This document shows, piece by piece, positions 7,967 to 17,114 of a stretch of DNA of 64,000 bases (position 1 is the first letter of the stretch; each line of letters starts with the position of its first letter). The stretch spans positions 1 to 64,000 of the forward strand of contig JAZNWH010000089.1 of NCBI GenBank assembly GCA_045593265.1, in the 5' to 3' direction. The notes below the pieces were generated by a model. It made no database searches, was not told the DNA's origin, and was given only the letters and a program-made list of their open reading frames with translations. The position numbers and the translations under genes are program-made. Source of the DNA: RGIG8497 sp045593265. Lineage in GTDB: Bacteria; Bacillota; Clostridia; RGIG6154.

Positions 7967-9976
7967 TTATTTAATTTGTGTACCTGCAGGAACCATGTCG
8001 TCAACAAAAATTACTTTACAGCCACAAGCATTATTAGTTGCTGCAAGAAGCATACCCTGACTTGTTACGCCTGTAAGACGTGCAGGTGCTAAGTTTGCAA
8101 CTACGATTATTTTTTTACCGATTAATTCTTCTGGCTTATAATCGTGTTTGATGCTGGAAACGATAACTCTTTCTCCCTCACCGTCAAAAAGTGTAAGCTT
8201 TAAATTATTCTGTGCTTTTCTGATTTCGCTTACCTTTACGATTTCGCAAACTCTTAAATCAATTTCCATAAATTTATCTAAATCTATTTCTGCCTTTACA
8301 GGTTCAACGGGGTCAGGTTCTCCATAAACCTTTTCTTCAACAATCTCTTCTTCCACAACAGGCGGAGCAAGTTCCTCTTCAGTTGCAGGATATGAGAAAT
8401 CGAGAAGTCCTACATATTTAGCAGGGTCAATAGCAAAAAGGAAAAGATAAAGTCTTGGCCCTTTTTCCTTATTAATTAAAAGCTTGTATACATTCTTAAA
8501 GAAATCGCCCTGAACTTTTTTAAGGTCATTTTTGCTGTCCACAAACTGAGGATAAACTTCCTTGGGAATTTCATAAAGCTGAGTATTTAAAGTATCTAAA
8601 TCGTATCCGCCTGCTTTTATAAAATCGTGAAGAAGCTGAATTTCTTTCTTCTCTTCTTCTGTAAGTTCATTATATACGTCCCAATTTCTCAAAGTTCTTA
8701 ACTTATTAACAGCTTCAGGTGCACAATTTTCAAGCCAGAATTTTGCTCTTTCAAGTCTGTCAGCAAAATCTTCATACTTGTAAGGTGTGCCGATTTTTTC
8801 AAATACAGTTTCAAGCATAGGAATATTAAAATCAACAACCGAACCAAGCTGAACAAGATGACCGAGAGGTACTGTTTTAATCTCTCTTCCGTCAATAAGA
8901 CAGTTTTCGATTACAGAGTTTGTAAGCTCGTCGCCAAGCCCTTCTTTATAGGTTGTATACTGCTTATCAAATTCAAAATACTGACGAAGTATTCCGTCGT
9001 CGAAACAAAAGTCAAAAGCTTTAGTTGGATGCGTTTTTGAATAGAGCCACAAAATAACCTCAGGCTGGTAAATGTTAAGGAGCGTATCAGGAGTAAGGTT
9101 AAGACCTGATGAACCTGACATTTTACCTGTTGATCCTTTGATACCTATAAATTCATAGCCCTGGAAAATAGGTGCTTCGAAACCAAAAATTTCTTTAGAA
9201 ATTATACGGCTTGTCTGATAACTTCCTGTAGGTGAAGCATGGTCTTTTCCACCCGGTTCAAAATCAACACCTTCGTACATCCAACGCATAGGCCAGTCTA
9301 TTTTCCATGCAAGCTTACAATTAAAGTCAGTTGTGAAATTAAAATGACCTGTATGTCCGCAAGCACATTCATAGTCTGCTTCTTCACAATTCTCTGAAAG
9401 AGAAAGAATTTTTGTTGTATCTTTACCACATACAGGGCAATAAATACTTACAGGATAATATCTTTCCTTTTCGCCTTCTTCAGCTTCCTGAGTACGGAAA
9501 CTATCTAGTATTTCGAAAATTCTGCCTCTCATTTTAAGGGCATGAATAACATGCTCGGCATATTTACCACTTCTGTTCATTTCAGCCTGATAACGATAAT
9601 CCATTTCTATGCCGAATTTTTTCATTGAACTTTCAAATTCTTTCTCGAAATGAACTGCATAATTTTCACAGTCATCGTCAAAAGGATTTTTAACATCAAC
9701 ATATGGCATTCCTATATATTTTTCCATATCGTCATCAATTTTGGCTACGTTAACAGGCACTTTACGAAATCTGTCAAACTCGTCCCATGAGAATAAAAGC
9801 TTTGCCTTTTTACCCATTCTTCTCAGAGCCTTAACAACAAAATAGCTTGTTGCAATATCACGAAAATTTCCGATATGAATTGAGCCTGACGGACTTATTC
9901 CTGCCGCACAAACATATTCTTCTTTATTTGGATTTCTTTCAATAATCTGCTTTGCAATTTCTTCAGACCAATGCAA
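7967..9976 (-). CDS. lysK: Class I lysyl-tRNA synthetase with C-terminal tRNA-binding OB domain
   Basis: Charges tRNA-Lys with lysine. Residues 1 to about 520 match archaeal-type class I LysRS: ISPSGSIHIGN (HIGH-type motif at 34-37), a zinc-ribbon-like pair CPVC / CACG near 180-205, and GKMSGS (KMSKS-type) near residue 285. After an acidic Glu/Pro/Val linker (about 520-560), the last 110 residues are an OB-fold tRNA-binding domain of the Trbp111/MetRS C-terminal type (DLRVCEIVKVSEIRKA, NLAPARLTGVTSQGMLLAA). The start is TTG 9976 with AGGAG nine bases upstream; no ATG fits. Class I LysRS is common in archaea and scattered in bacteria; the fused domain is not usual. It is monocistronic. Confidence 0.9.
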   Translation of the reverse strand: MHWSEEIAKQIIERNPNKEEYVCAAGISPSGSIHIGNFRDIATSYFVVKALRRMGKKAKLLFSWDEFDRFRKVPVNVAKIDDDMEKYIGMPYVDVKNPFDDDCENYAVHFEKEFESSMKKFGIEMDYRYQAEMNRSGKYAEHVIHALKMRGRIFEILDSFRTQEAEEGEKERYYPVSIYCPVCGKDTTKILSLSENCEEADYECACGHTGHFNFTTDFNCKLAWKIDWPMRWMYEGVDFEPGGKDHASPTGSYQTSRIISKEIFGFEAPIFQGYEFIGIKGSTGKMSGSSGLNLTPDTLLNIYQPEVILWLYSKTHPTKAFDFCFDDGILRQYFEFDKQYTTYKEGLGDELTNSVIENCLIDGREIKTVPLGHLVQLGSVVDFNIPMLETVFEKIGTPYKYEDFADRLERAKFWLENCAPEAVNKLRTLRNWDVYNELTEEEKKEIQLLHDFIKAGGYDLDTLNTQLYEIPKEVYPQFVDSKNDLKKVQGDFFKNVYKLLINKEKGPRLYLFLFAIDPAKYVGLLDFSYPATEEELAPPVVEEEIVEEKVYGEPDPVEPVKAEIDLDKFMEIDLRVCEIVKVSEIRKAQNNLKLTLFDGEGERVIVSSIKHDYKPEELIGKKIIVVANLAPARLTGVTSQGMLLAATNNACGCKVIFVDDMVPAGTQIK

Positions 9977-10023
9977 TATAAAACACTCCTATTAATTAAT
10001 TTTGCATAACTTTACAAGATAGT

Positions 10024-10052
10024 ATTTTACCACAAATTTCATATAAAGTCAA
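10024..10052 (-). promoter_or_regulatory. Promoter of lysK
   Basis: Minus strand TTGACT (10052-10047), 17-base spacer, TAAAAT (10029-10024), about 48 bases before the TTG start. Confidence 0.6.
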
Positions 10053-10057
10053 TAGAA

Positions 10058-10079
10058 ACGGACCGCTAACGCGGTCCGT
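10058..10079 (-). terminator. Hairpin downstream of ftsZ, probable end of dcw operon
   Basis: ACGGACCGC-TAAC-GCGGTCCGT, a nine-base GC-rich stem, 130 bases past the ftsZ stop and just before the lysK promoter. The T run is weak (TTCTATTG), so termination is likely but not certain. Confidence 0.5.
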
Positions 10080-10083
10080 AATT

Positions 10084-10203
10084 AAGTTGTTTAGTTATAC
10101 GTCAATCTTTCATTGTTTAAATTTGAATGTATAACGGAAGAACTGAATCCGAAACTGTACATTGGTACAGTGAGTTTGGTGAAGTTGTTTCGTTATACGT
10201 CAA
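10084..10203. repeat. 22-bp direct repeat flanking a 76-bp spacer with hairpins
   Basis: AAGTTGTTTaGTTATACGTC(AA) at 10084-10105 recurs with one mismatch at 10182-10203, directly at the ftsZ stop. Inside lie an inverted GTTATAC / GTATAAC pair (10094 and 10128) and a CTGTAC-ATTG-GTACAG hairpin near 10154-10170. The design (inverted connectors plus mini-hairpin) recalls the array at 1374-1532, with different sequence. Confidence 0.65.
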
Positions 10204-10207
10204 ATTT

Positions 10208-11404
10208 TTAGTCTTTCTTACGTCTTAAAAATGCAGGGATGCCTAAATCATCGTCGTCTTCAACTGTTCCAACATTCTTAGGTTCTGTTGAAGCTACACC
10301 ATTTGCTTCTCTTTCTTCACGAAGCTTTTCATAAAGTGATTTTGCTTTTACAGGTTCTTCTGTAACAGGTGCTGCAGGAGTTACCTGTGGTTCAGGTGAT
10401 GTGCCTAAAATACTGCCAAAACCTCCTGCAGGGAACTTAAGACCTGCACTTTTGGTTTCGAAACCTGTTGCAATAACAGTAACAGAAATATCTTCACCCA
10501 TTTCAGGATTAATAGTAGCACCGAAAATTACGTTAGCTTCAGGGTCGATAAACTGCTGAACAAGTTCTGCAGCCTGTCTTACTTCGAGAATACCAAGATT
10601 TCCACCACAAATATTAAGTATAATACCCTTTGCGCCGTCAATAGAGGTTTCAAGAATAGGACTCTTGATCGCTGCCATTGTAGCATCTTCAGCTCTGTTT
10701 TCACCTTTAGCAACACCGATACCCATATGTGCAAAACCTGAATTTTTCATAACAGACTGAACATCGGCAAAGTCAAGGTTGATAAATCCATGACCTGTGA
10801 TAATATCAGAAATACTCTGAACACCCTGTTTCAATATATCATTAGCCACATCAAAAGCATCAAGAAGAAGTGTATTTTTCTGTGAAATTTCAAACAATTT
10901 ATCATTAGGAATTGTAATAAGTGTATCAACAGCTTCTTTCAAAGCTTCGATACCGTTAACAGCATTTTCAGCTCTTTTCTTACCTTCAAAGCTGAAAGGC
11001 TTGGTTACAATACCTACAGTAAGAATACCCATATCCTTAGCAATTTTTGCAACAACAGGAGCTGAACCTGTACCTGTTCCGCCTCCCATACCTGCAGTTA
11101 CAAATACCATATTTGCACCTTCAAGCATCTGCTGAATTTCTGACTCGCTTTCCTCAGCTGCCTTTTTACCTACTTCAGGGTTGCCGCCTGCACCAAGTCC
11201 GTTGGTTAACTTTTTACCAATCTGAATTTTAATATCTGCCTGAGACACCATAAGGGTCTGTAAATCTGTATTTATAGCAATAAACTCTACGTCTTTTACG
11301 CCTGCGCTTATCATGGTTGCAATTGCATTATTTCCGCCGCCACCACAACCGATAACTTTGATTTTTGTTACGTTCATACTTGCTGTTTCAAAATCAATAG
11401 CCAT
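10208..11404 (-). CDS. ftsZ: Cell division protein FtsZ
   Basis: Tubulin-like GTPase that polymerises into the Z ring at mid-cell. The 398-residue product has an N-terminal GCGGGGNNAI nucleotide-binding loop, the tubulin signature GGGTGTGSA near residue 107, and the GTPase T7-loop region (NLDFADV). A Pro/Glu-rich variable linker follows at about 325-380, and the protein ends in the conserved C-terminal peptide DLGIPAFLRRKKD that binds FtsA, SepF or ZipA. It is the last gene of the dcw run and has its own promoter. FtsA, often the neighbour, is absent here. Confidence 0.98.
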   Translation of the reverse strand: MAIDFETASMNVTKIKVIGCGGGGNNAIATMISAGVKDVEFIAINTDLQTLMVSQADIKIQIGKKLTNGLGAGGNPEVGKKAAEESESEIQQMLEGANMVFVTAGMGGGTGTGSAPVVAKIAKDMGILTVGIVTKPFSFEGKKRAENAVNGIEALKEAVDTLITIPNDKLFEISQKNTLLLDAFDVANDILKQGVQSISDIITGHGFINLDFADVQSVMKNSGFAHMGIGVAKGENRAEDATMAAIKSPILETSIDGAKGIILNICGGNLGILEVRQAAELVQQFIDPEANVIFGATINPEMGEDISVTVIATGFETKSAGLKFPAGGFGSILGTSPEPQVTPAAPVTEEPVKAKSLYEKLREEREANGVASTEPKNVGTVEDDDDLGIPAFLRRKKD

Positions 11405-11442
11405 TTTTATCCTCCTTACACCTTTTCTTTATAGTTACTTAT

Positions 11443-11471
11443 ATTATAGTACATTTTTTCCAACTTGTAAA
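11443..11471 (-). promoter_or_regulatory. Promoter of ftsZ
   Basis: Minus strand TTTACA (11471-11466), 17-base spacer, TATAAT (11448-11443), inside the 105-base gap between ftsQ and ftsZ. It would let FtsZ be made independently of the long upstream operon. Confidence 0.65.
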
Positions 11472-11509
11472 TACAAAAAAATAATTTTTCTCATATTTAT
11501 CATACTTTT

Positions 11510-12295
11510 TTATTCAGACGGAGTAAAAAGAGCCTCCCCTTCTGTTCTTAAATCAATGGTTCCTTTCTCGGATGGCGAAATTGATGCAATCGCCGATTCA
11601 AGCATAGCAAGTTTGTACTCAATACGATATACATTACCAAGGAGTACATTTTTGCTTCCGTCTATATTTAAAACAATATTATTTTTGTCTTTAACATTTA
11701 TTGTTTTTACTCTTTCTTCAATCTTGTTTTCCTGAAGGTCAGTATATATTTCAACTGCCAGTTCAAGATTTTCCTTGAGGTTTTCGCCTATAAATGTACC
11801 AGGCTTTAATTTACCACACTTAAGACCTGCAATTTCCGTTAAATTGCCATATTCATAATCTTTTCCCGCAATTTCGAGAACTCTGCCCTCACGGTCAATA
11901 ACCATATCTCCGGTAACCGATTTTATGTATCCAAAAGCCTCTCTTTCAGTTACTGAAATAATTATTCCTCCATTAGGATGTCTGTAAATCTTTGCATCCT
12001 GTATATATGGAATTTCCTTTATGAGATTTTTGGATTTTTTTATATTCACTCTGAACATATTCTGATTAAGCACAATATCAGATGCACTTTTTATCTGTGA
12101 GGGAAGTGTTTTCACATTCCCTTTAACATCAAACCACTTTACATTGAAATAAGGGGACATCAATATCACAACAATTGTAAGAAATACAAGAATAATCAAA
12201 GCCTTTATTTTGGTATGCTTTTTCTTTTTTTCTCTGTTTTTACGTTTTTCCTGCAGGTCTATTATTTTACCTGAATTATTAGTGCTGTCTTTCAT
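11510..12295 (-). CDS. ftsQ: Cell division protein FtsQ/DivIB
   Basis: Bitopic membrane protein of the divisome that bridges FtsL/DivIC and the cell wall synthase. About 261 residues: a Lys/Arg-rich cytoplasmic start (KKHTKIK), one transmembrane segment (about residues 31-50), a POTRA domain (FDVKGNVKTLPSQI...) and a FtsQ beta domain (PNGGIIISVTEREAFGYI). ATG 12295 is chosen because AGGAGAG lies seven bases upstream; a longer frame would reach deep into murA. It overlaps murA by 17 bases, so translation is probably coupled. Confidence 0.9.
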   Translation of the reverse strand: MKDSTNNSGKIIDLQEKRKNREKKKKHTKIKALIILVFLTIVVILMSPYFNVKWFDVKGNVKTLPSQIKSASDIVLNQNMFRVNIKKSKNLIKEIPYIQDAKIYRHPNGGIIISVTEREAFGYIKSVTGDMVIDREGRVLEIAGKDYEYGNLTEIAGLKCGKLKPGTFIGENLKENLELAVEIYTDLQENKIEERVKTINVKDKNNIVLNIDGSKNVLLGNVYRIEYKLAMLESAIASISPSEKGTIDLRTEGEALFTPSE

Positions 12296-13553
12296 CCGTT
12301 TCTCTCCTGATATCTGCACCGAGACTTTTGAAAACATTTTCTATTTTTTCATAGCCGCGGTCTATAAAATTTACATTTGTAATTGTAGTTACACCCTCTG
12401 CCTTGAGTCCTGCCAAAACAAGTGCTGCACCTCCACGCAGTTCCTCTGCTTCAACATTTGCACCAAAAAGTGTTTCTACTCCGTTTATAAATGCACCTGT
12501 ACCTACCACATTTATATCTGCACCCATTTTTCTGAGTTGTCGGCAGTATCGAAATCTGTCCGAAAAAATATTTTCACGAATAAGACTTTTCCCCTTTGAA
12601 CAACACATACATACCGTAATAACAGGTTGTGCATCAGTAGGAAAACCAGGATATACAGATGTTTCAATCAAAGCTTTTGCCTTCAGTACTCCTGAAGACC
12701 TGAGAAGAAGCTTTCCATCTGCATAATTTTTTATACTGCACCCCGAATACTCAAGCACATCACAAACAGTATTTATATACTCCCGAGAACCTCCGCTAAT
12801 CACAATTTCTCCACCACAAAGCGCTGTAGCAGTAAGATAAGTAGCACAGGCAATTCTGTCTGTCATAACTGTATAGCAGCAGCCTCTTAATCGCTTTACT
12901 CCCTCGATTACTATTTTGCTTGTGCCTGCCCCGGAAATTTTTCCGCCAATAGTGTTAATAAAATTCTGTAAATCAACTATTTCAGGTTCCTTTGCCGCAT
13001 TTTCAATAACTGTAATACCATCGCTTACACAAGATGCAAGCATAACATTTTCAGTTGCTCCAACACTTGGGAAATCAAGAACAATTTTCCCCGGTTTTAT
13101 TTTATCACAAAAACAAAATATTACATTCTGTGCCTCTTCTATTTCTACACCAAGCTTACGAAGTGCCTTTATATGTATATCTATAGGTCTTGCACCTAAA
13201 TCACATCCTCCGGGATAAGTAATTACAGCTTTACCGAAACGGGAAACAACAGCTCCCAGAAACATTACCGATGAACGCATCTTTTCCATAAGATTGCTTG
13301 GTATTATATACTTATCTGCAGAAGATGAGTCTATAGTTGCTATATTGTTTTGAAAACTTACCTTACACCCAAGATATTTTAAAATATCAGAAGCTACTGA
13401 AACATCGCTTAAGTCAGGACAATTTAAAAGACTGCATACTCCGTCTGCAAGAATACAAGCTGCCATAATCGGAAGAACTGCATTTTTGGCACCCTGCAGC
13501 GTAATCTCACCCACAAGAGGCTTTTTACCATTTATAATCAATCTGTCATTCAC
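12279..13553 (-). CDS. murA: UDP-N-acetylglucosamine 1-carboxyvinyltransferase
   Basis: First committed step of peptidoglycan synthesis: transfers enolpyruvate from PEP to UDP-GlcNAc in the cytoplasm. The 424-residue protein shows the EPSP-synthase-like double barrel, KNAVLPIMAA near the N-terminus (catalytic Lys) and PGGCDLGARPIDIH, whose Cys is the residue alkylated by fosfomycin. Because that Cys is present rather than Asp, fosfomycin sensitivity is expected. It lies between ftsW and ftsQ, a place often held by murG/murC/murB; many Clostridia carry two murA genes, so this may be one of two. Confidence 0.96.
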   Translation of the reverse strand: MNDRLIINGKKPLVGEITLQGAKNAVLPIMAACILADGVCSLLNCPDLSDVSVASDILKYLGCKVSFQNNIATIDSSSADKYIIPSNLMEKMRSSVMFLGAVVSRFGKAVITYPGGCDLGARPIDIHIKALRKLGVEIEEAQNVIFCFCDKIKPGKIVLDFPSVGATENVMLASCVSDGITVIENAAKEPEIVDLQNFINTIGGKISGAGTSKIVIEGVKRLRGCCYTVMTDRIACATYLTATALCGGEIVISGGSREYINTVCDVLEYSGCSIKNYADGKLLLRSSGVLKAKALIETSVYPGFPTDAQPVITVCMCCSKGKSLIRENIFSDRFRYCRQLRKMGADINVVGTGAFINGVETLFGANVEAEELRGGAALVLAGLKAEGVTTITNVNFIDRGYEKIENVFKSLGADIRRETDERQH

Positions 13554-13612
13554 AGAAAATCCACCTTTACACCTTTATGCTTTATAGTATGCCAAAAGTG
13601 TAAAGTGGTGAA

Positions 13613-14761
13613 TTATTGATTTTTAGAAATATTTAAAACAATTCCCATAGATGCAAGCATAAATACAAGAGCCGAACCACCGTAGCTGAAGAATGGCAGC
13701 GATACTCCTGTGTTTGGAATAAGTCCTGTTACTACGCCTATATTCAATGTAACCTGTACCGTTATCAGGGTAATAATACCAACAACCACCATAGCGCTGT
13801 AGGTATCTTTACAATTAAGTGCGATTACAATTCCCCTGTAAATTAAAACAGCAAAGAGCAAAATTACTGATAATGCTCCAAAGAAACCAAGTTCTTCACA
13901 TATTATTGAGAATATAAAGTCATTCTGTGGTTCAGGTATATATAAAAATTTCTGTCTGCTCTGTCCAAGTCCTAAACCAAAAAGTCCTCCTGAACCAATA
14001 GCGTAGAAAGACTGGACTACCTGATAACGTTCATCTTTAGCATATTTAAATGGGTCAAGATAAGACTCAAGTCTTTCCATTGTATAACCTTTGGAAAAAG
14101 CAAAACCTGCCAGAACTGCTATGCCTGCTGACGCAGTAGCCAACAGATAACTCCACTTAACTCCGCCTACAATAAACAGTATACCTGCTACCATACAAAT
14201 AAGAATTGTACAGCTAAGGTGTGGCTGAAGGAGAAGTATCAAACAAATAATACCCAATACCAGTACATATTTACCAAAGTCCTTAACATAATTTACTGCG
14301 AAATCAGTAAGGGAATTTGCTCTCGGAGACCACTTTTGTTTTGAAAGTCGGTCTGCAAGAAAAATTATAAGTGCAATCTTTATCATTTCCGATGGCTGAA
14401 TACCCATAGAACCTATGCCAAGCCATCTTTTTGCACCTTTAGTTGCAGGCATAAGCAAAGTAAGTGCTGTTGCGAGAATTGAAACGGTTATCAAAAACTT
14501 ACTGTATTTCTGATAAATACGTGCATCTATAAAGGTTGTAACAGTCATTGCGCAAAGACCTATACCAACCCAGAAGATTTGTCTTTTTACGAAATAATAT
14601 GCGTCCCCCATTTGTGATTGTGCTGGAGGTGCTGACGCACTGAAGCACATTATTATTCCGTAAGTAATCAGCACAATAAGAACTGTAAGAAATGCACTAT
14701 CACAGCCTTTATACACAGATGCTATTTTTATTGTATTCTTTTTCTTTCTTCTACTTTTCAC
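13613..14761 (-). CDS. ftsW: SEDS-family peptidoglycan polymerase FtsW/SpoVE
   Basis: Multi-pass membrane glycosyltransferase that polymerises lipid II with its class B PBP partner. The 382-residue product has about ten transmembrane segments and the family motifs (KRWLGIGSMGIQPSEMIK, GLGLGQSRQKFLYIPEPQNDFIF, PNTGVSLPFFSYGGSAL). GTG 14761 is chosen: GGAGTG lies upstream and an earlier ATG would overlap mraY. Its probable partner is the PBP at 18549-20759. FtsW versus SpoVE cannot be told apart from sequence alone; the cluster context suits either. Confidence 0.93.
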   Translation of the reverse strand: MKSRRKKKNTIKIASVYKGCDSAFLTVLIVLITYGIIMCFSASAPPAQSQMGDAYYFVKRQIFWVGIGLCAMTVTTFIDARIYQKYSKFLITVSILATALTLLMPATKGAKRWLGIGSMGIQPSEMIKIALIIFLADRLSKQKWSPRANSLTDFAVNYVKDFGKYVLVLGIICLILLLQPHLSCTILICMVAGILFIVGGVKWSYLLATASAGIAVLAGFAFSKGYTMERLESYLDPFKYAKDERYQVVQSFYAIGSGGLFGLGLGQSRQKFLYIPEPQNDFIFSIICEELGFFGALSVILLFAVLIYRGIVIALNCKDTYSAMVVVGIITLITVQVTLNIGVVTGLIPNTGVSLPFFSYGGSALVFMLASMGIVLNISKNQ

Positions 14762-14775
14762 TTGATACACTCCGT

Positions 14776-15738
14776 TTAAATTATAACTGAAACTGCAGAA
14801 ATAATACACATAATCAAAGTAACTGCCGAAAATGCATATACAATTTTCACTTCACTCATACCTTTTTTCTCATAGTGATGATGTATAGGTGCCATTAAAA
14901 ATACTCGTTTACCTGTTGACTTGAAGCTTATTACCTGAATAATTACCGATAAAGCCTCAACAACATAAATAAGACCTACAAGCACAAGACATAATTCAAG
15001 TTTAAGATTAATTGCCATAACTGACACTGCACCACCGAGAAATAATGAGCCTGTGTCTCCCATAAATACTTTTGCGGGGTAAAAATTATAAATAAGAAAG
15101 CCTACAAGACCACCTGCTAACGCACAGGCAAAATATGAATTTGTCAATTCTCTCATCATTATTGATGCAAAAGTGAAAAATGCACACACAACAACTGTAA
15201 CACTTGTTGCAAGTCCGTCAAGTCCGTCTGTTAAATTTACAGCATTGGTAACTCCTACCATGAATACTGTTATAAAAGGAATATACGCCCAACCTACATC
15301 AAATACAATTTTGGTAAAAGGAATTGAAAGGGTTGTATCAGTATATCCTGCTTTCGTAACAAACAAACCAAAAGCTACAGAAATAAGAATTTGAAAAATG
15401 AGTTTTTGCTTTGCAGTTAATCCAAGATTTCTTTTAAGCCTGATTTTTATAAAATCATCAATAAAACCTACTAAACCGTATAATGCAGAAGCAATAATAC
15501 CTGCTCTGAGTTTATTGTCAGGGCATATTATAAATGAAACAATTACCGAAACCAAAAGAAAAGCAATGCCACCCATAGTCGGAGTTCCATTCTTTTTTGC
15601 ATGCCATGCAGGCCCCTCATCTCGTATAACCTGACCGAACTTCATACGTCTGAGTAATGGAATAAGAAATGGCATAATTACTGCTACAGCAACAAATGAA
15701 ACAAAAAAGCTGACATAATTCATAAATTCCATCTCCAT
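14776..15738 (-). CDS. mraY: Phospho-N-acetylmuramoyl-pentapeptide transferase
   Basis: Integral membrane enzyme that moves phospho-MurNAc-pentapeptide to undecaprenyl phosphate, giving lipid I. 320 residues with ten hydrophobic segments, the FIDDFIKI aspartate pair, NLTDGLDGLA and GDTGSLFLGG motifs and the APIHHHYE histidine cluster near the C-terminus. Several in-frame ATG codons (15738, 15732, 15723) follow AGGAG/GGAG and the exact start is uncertain by a few residues. It lies six bases after murF. Confidence 0.97.
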   Translation of the reverse strand: MEMEFMNYVSFFVSFVAVAVIMPFLIPLLRRMKFGQVIRDEGPAWHAKKNGTPTMGGIAFLLVSVIVSFIICPDNKLRAGIIASALYGLVGFIDDFIKIRLKRNLGLTAKQKLIFQILISVAFGLFVTKAGYTDTTLSIPFTKIVFDVGWAYIPFITVFMVGVTNAVNLTDGLDGLATSVTVVVCAFFTFASIMMRELTNSYFACALAGGLVGFLIYNFYPAKVFMGDTGSLFLGGAVSVMAINLKLELCLVLVGLIYVVEALSVIIQVISFKSTGKRVFLMAPIHHHYEKKGMSEVKIVYAFSAVTLIMCIISAVSVII

Positions 15739-15743
15739 TCTCC

Positions 15744-17114
15744 TTAAAAGTGTACTATATGCTCTGTGATTTCTTCAAATTTCATACTTCTTGATGCTTT
15801 AACAAGCACCACATCCCCTTCTTCGATAAAGGCATCACAAAAATTTATAACTTCCTGGTTGTTTTTAAAGGATTTGCATTTATCCTTTGGAAATCCTTTT
15901 TCCACTGCACTTTTCACTATGTTTTCGCTTGCCTGACCTACGGTAATAAGAAAATCTGCTTTTGATGCTACAACATATTCGCCAACAAGCTTGTGTGCAT
16001 ATTCAGAATAATCGCCAAGCTCAAGCATATCGCCAAGTATTGCTATTTTCCTTCCTTTTTTATCAATCTGAGCAAGTATTTTCAGTCCTGCCTCAACCGA
16101 TGACGGACTGGCATTATAACAATCGTTGATTACCGTTACGCCTCTTTCTTCAATAATATTCTGTCTCATTTTTCCAGGTTTATAATTACAGAAGGCTGTA
16201 ACTATTTCTTTATCAGAAACATTATATTTTTTAGCAACACAATATGCAGCTAAAGCATTCTTTACATTGTGTGTACCTAAAACAGGTATTGATATATGAA
16301 GCTTTTTCTTACCATGGCATATATCAAATTCTGTAACATTGGCACCTTGCTCTATATTTTCAGCAATAACATCACAATTTTCATTATCAATTCCGTAAGT
16401 AATTATTTCTTTGTCGGTCATATTCTTAATTTCCCACAACAAATCATCATCACCACAGAAAACAACATAACCGTCTTTGGGCAGATATTCAAGCATTTCG
16501 GTTTTGGCTTTTAATATATTTTCCCTTGAACCAAGCTTTTCAATATGCGAAAGCCCTATATTGGTAAATACTGCTGTTTGCGGTTTTACAATCTTTGCAA
16601 GATAATCAATTTCACCAAAACCTGACATTCCCATTTCTGTTACGCCGATTTCATCAAATTCGCCAAGACGCAGAACAGTAAGAGGAAGTCCGATATTATT
16701 GTTAAAATTACCTATAGTTTTCAATACTCTGTACTTTTCCTCAAGAGCACAGCTAATCATATCCTTTGTAGTTGTTTTTCCTACACTTCCTGTTATACCA
16801 ACAAAAGGAATATCAAATTTATTTCTGTAATAAAGTGCAATATCGCCAAGTGCCTTTGTTGTATCATCTACCAAAATTAAATCACAAGACGCATCAATTC
16901 TTTTTGAAACAACACAGCAAGATGCACCATTTAATGCTGCATCCTCAACATAATCATTTCCGTCAAAACGTTCGCCTACTATAGCAACAAATAACGCCCC
17001 CTGTTGCTTTGCTCTTGAATCTGTACTTATATCTGTAAGTACACGATTAGGATTTCCCTTAAGAAGTGTACCTTTAGTTGCCTGTAATATATCCAAAACA
17101 GTCATATTCTGCAT
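15744..17114 (-). CDS. murF: UDP-MurNAc-tripeptide D-alanyl-D-alanine ligase
   Basis: ATP-dependent ligase that adds D-Ala-D-Ala to UDP-MurNAc-tripeptide in the cytoplasm. 456 residues with the Mur ligase three-domain layout: N-terminal UDP-binding domain, ATP loop GSVGKTTTKD (near residue 105), central NFNNNIGLPLTVL motif and C-terminal domain with DCYNASPSSVEA. Start and murE stop share a base region (17114), so the two are translationally coupled. Confidence 0.97.
   Translation of the reverse strand: MQNMTVLDILQATKGTLLKGNPNRVLTDISTDSRAKQQGALFVAIVGERFDGNDYVEDAALNGASCCVVSKRIDASCDLILVDDTTKALGDIALYYRNKFDIPFVGITGSVGKTTTKDMISCALEEKYRVLKTIGNFNNNIGLPLTVLRLGEFDEIGVTEMGMSGFGEIDYLAKIVKPQTAVFTNIGLSHIEKLGSRENILKAKTEMLEYLPKDGYVVFCGDDDLLWEIKNMTDKEIITYGIDNENCDVIAENIEQGANVTEFDICHGKKKLHISIPVLGTHNVKNALAAYCVAKKYNVSDKEIVTAFCNYKPGKMRQNIIEERGVTVINDCYNASPSSVEAGLKILAQIDKKGRKIAILGDMLELGDYSEYAHKLVGEYVVASKADFLITVGQASENIVKSAVEKGFPKDKCKSFKNNQEVINFCDAFIEEGDVVLVKASRSMKFEEITEHIVHF

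Noticed and set aside
11313..11735. 140-codon plus-strand frame across the ftsQ-ftsZ gap
   Set aside because: It overlaps two firmly identified genes and the ftsZ promoter and has no ribosome site.
13591..13610. MraZ-like AAAGTGT/AAGTGG pair before murA
   Set aside because: The period is eight rather than ten bases, it is on the opposite strand to the genes, and there is no promoter beside it.
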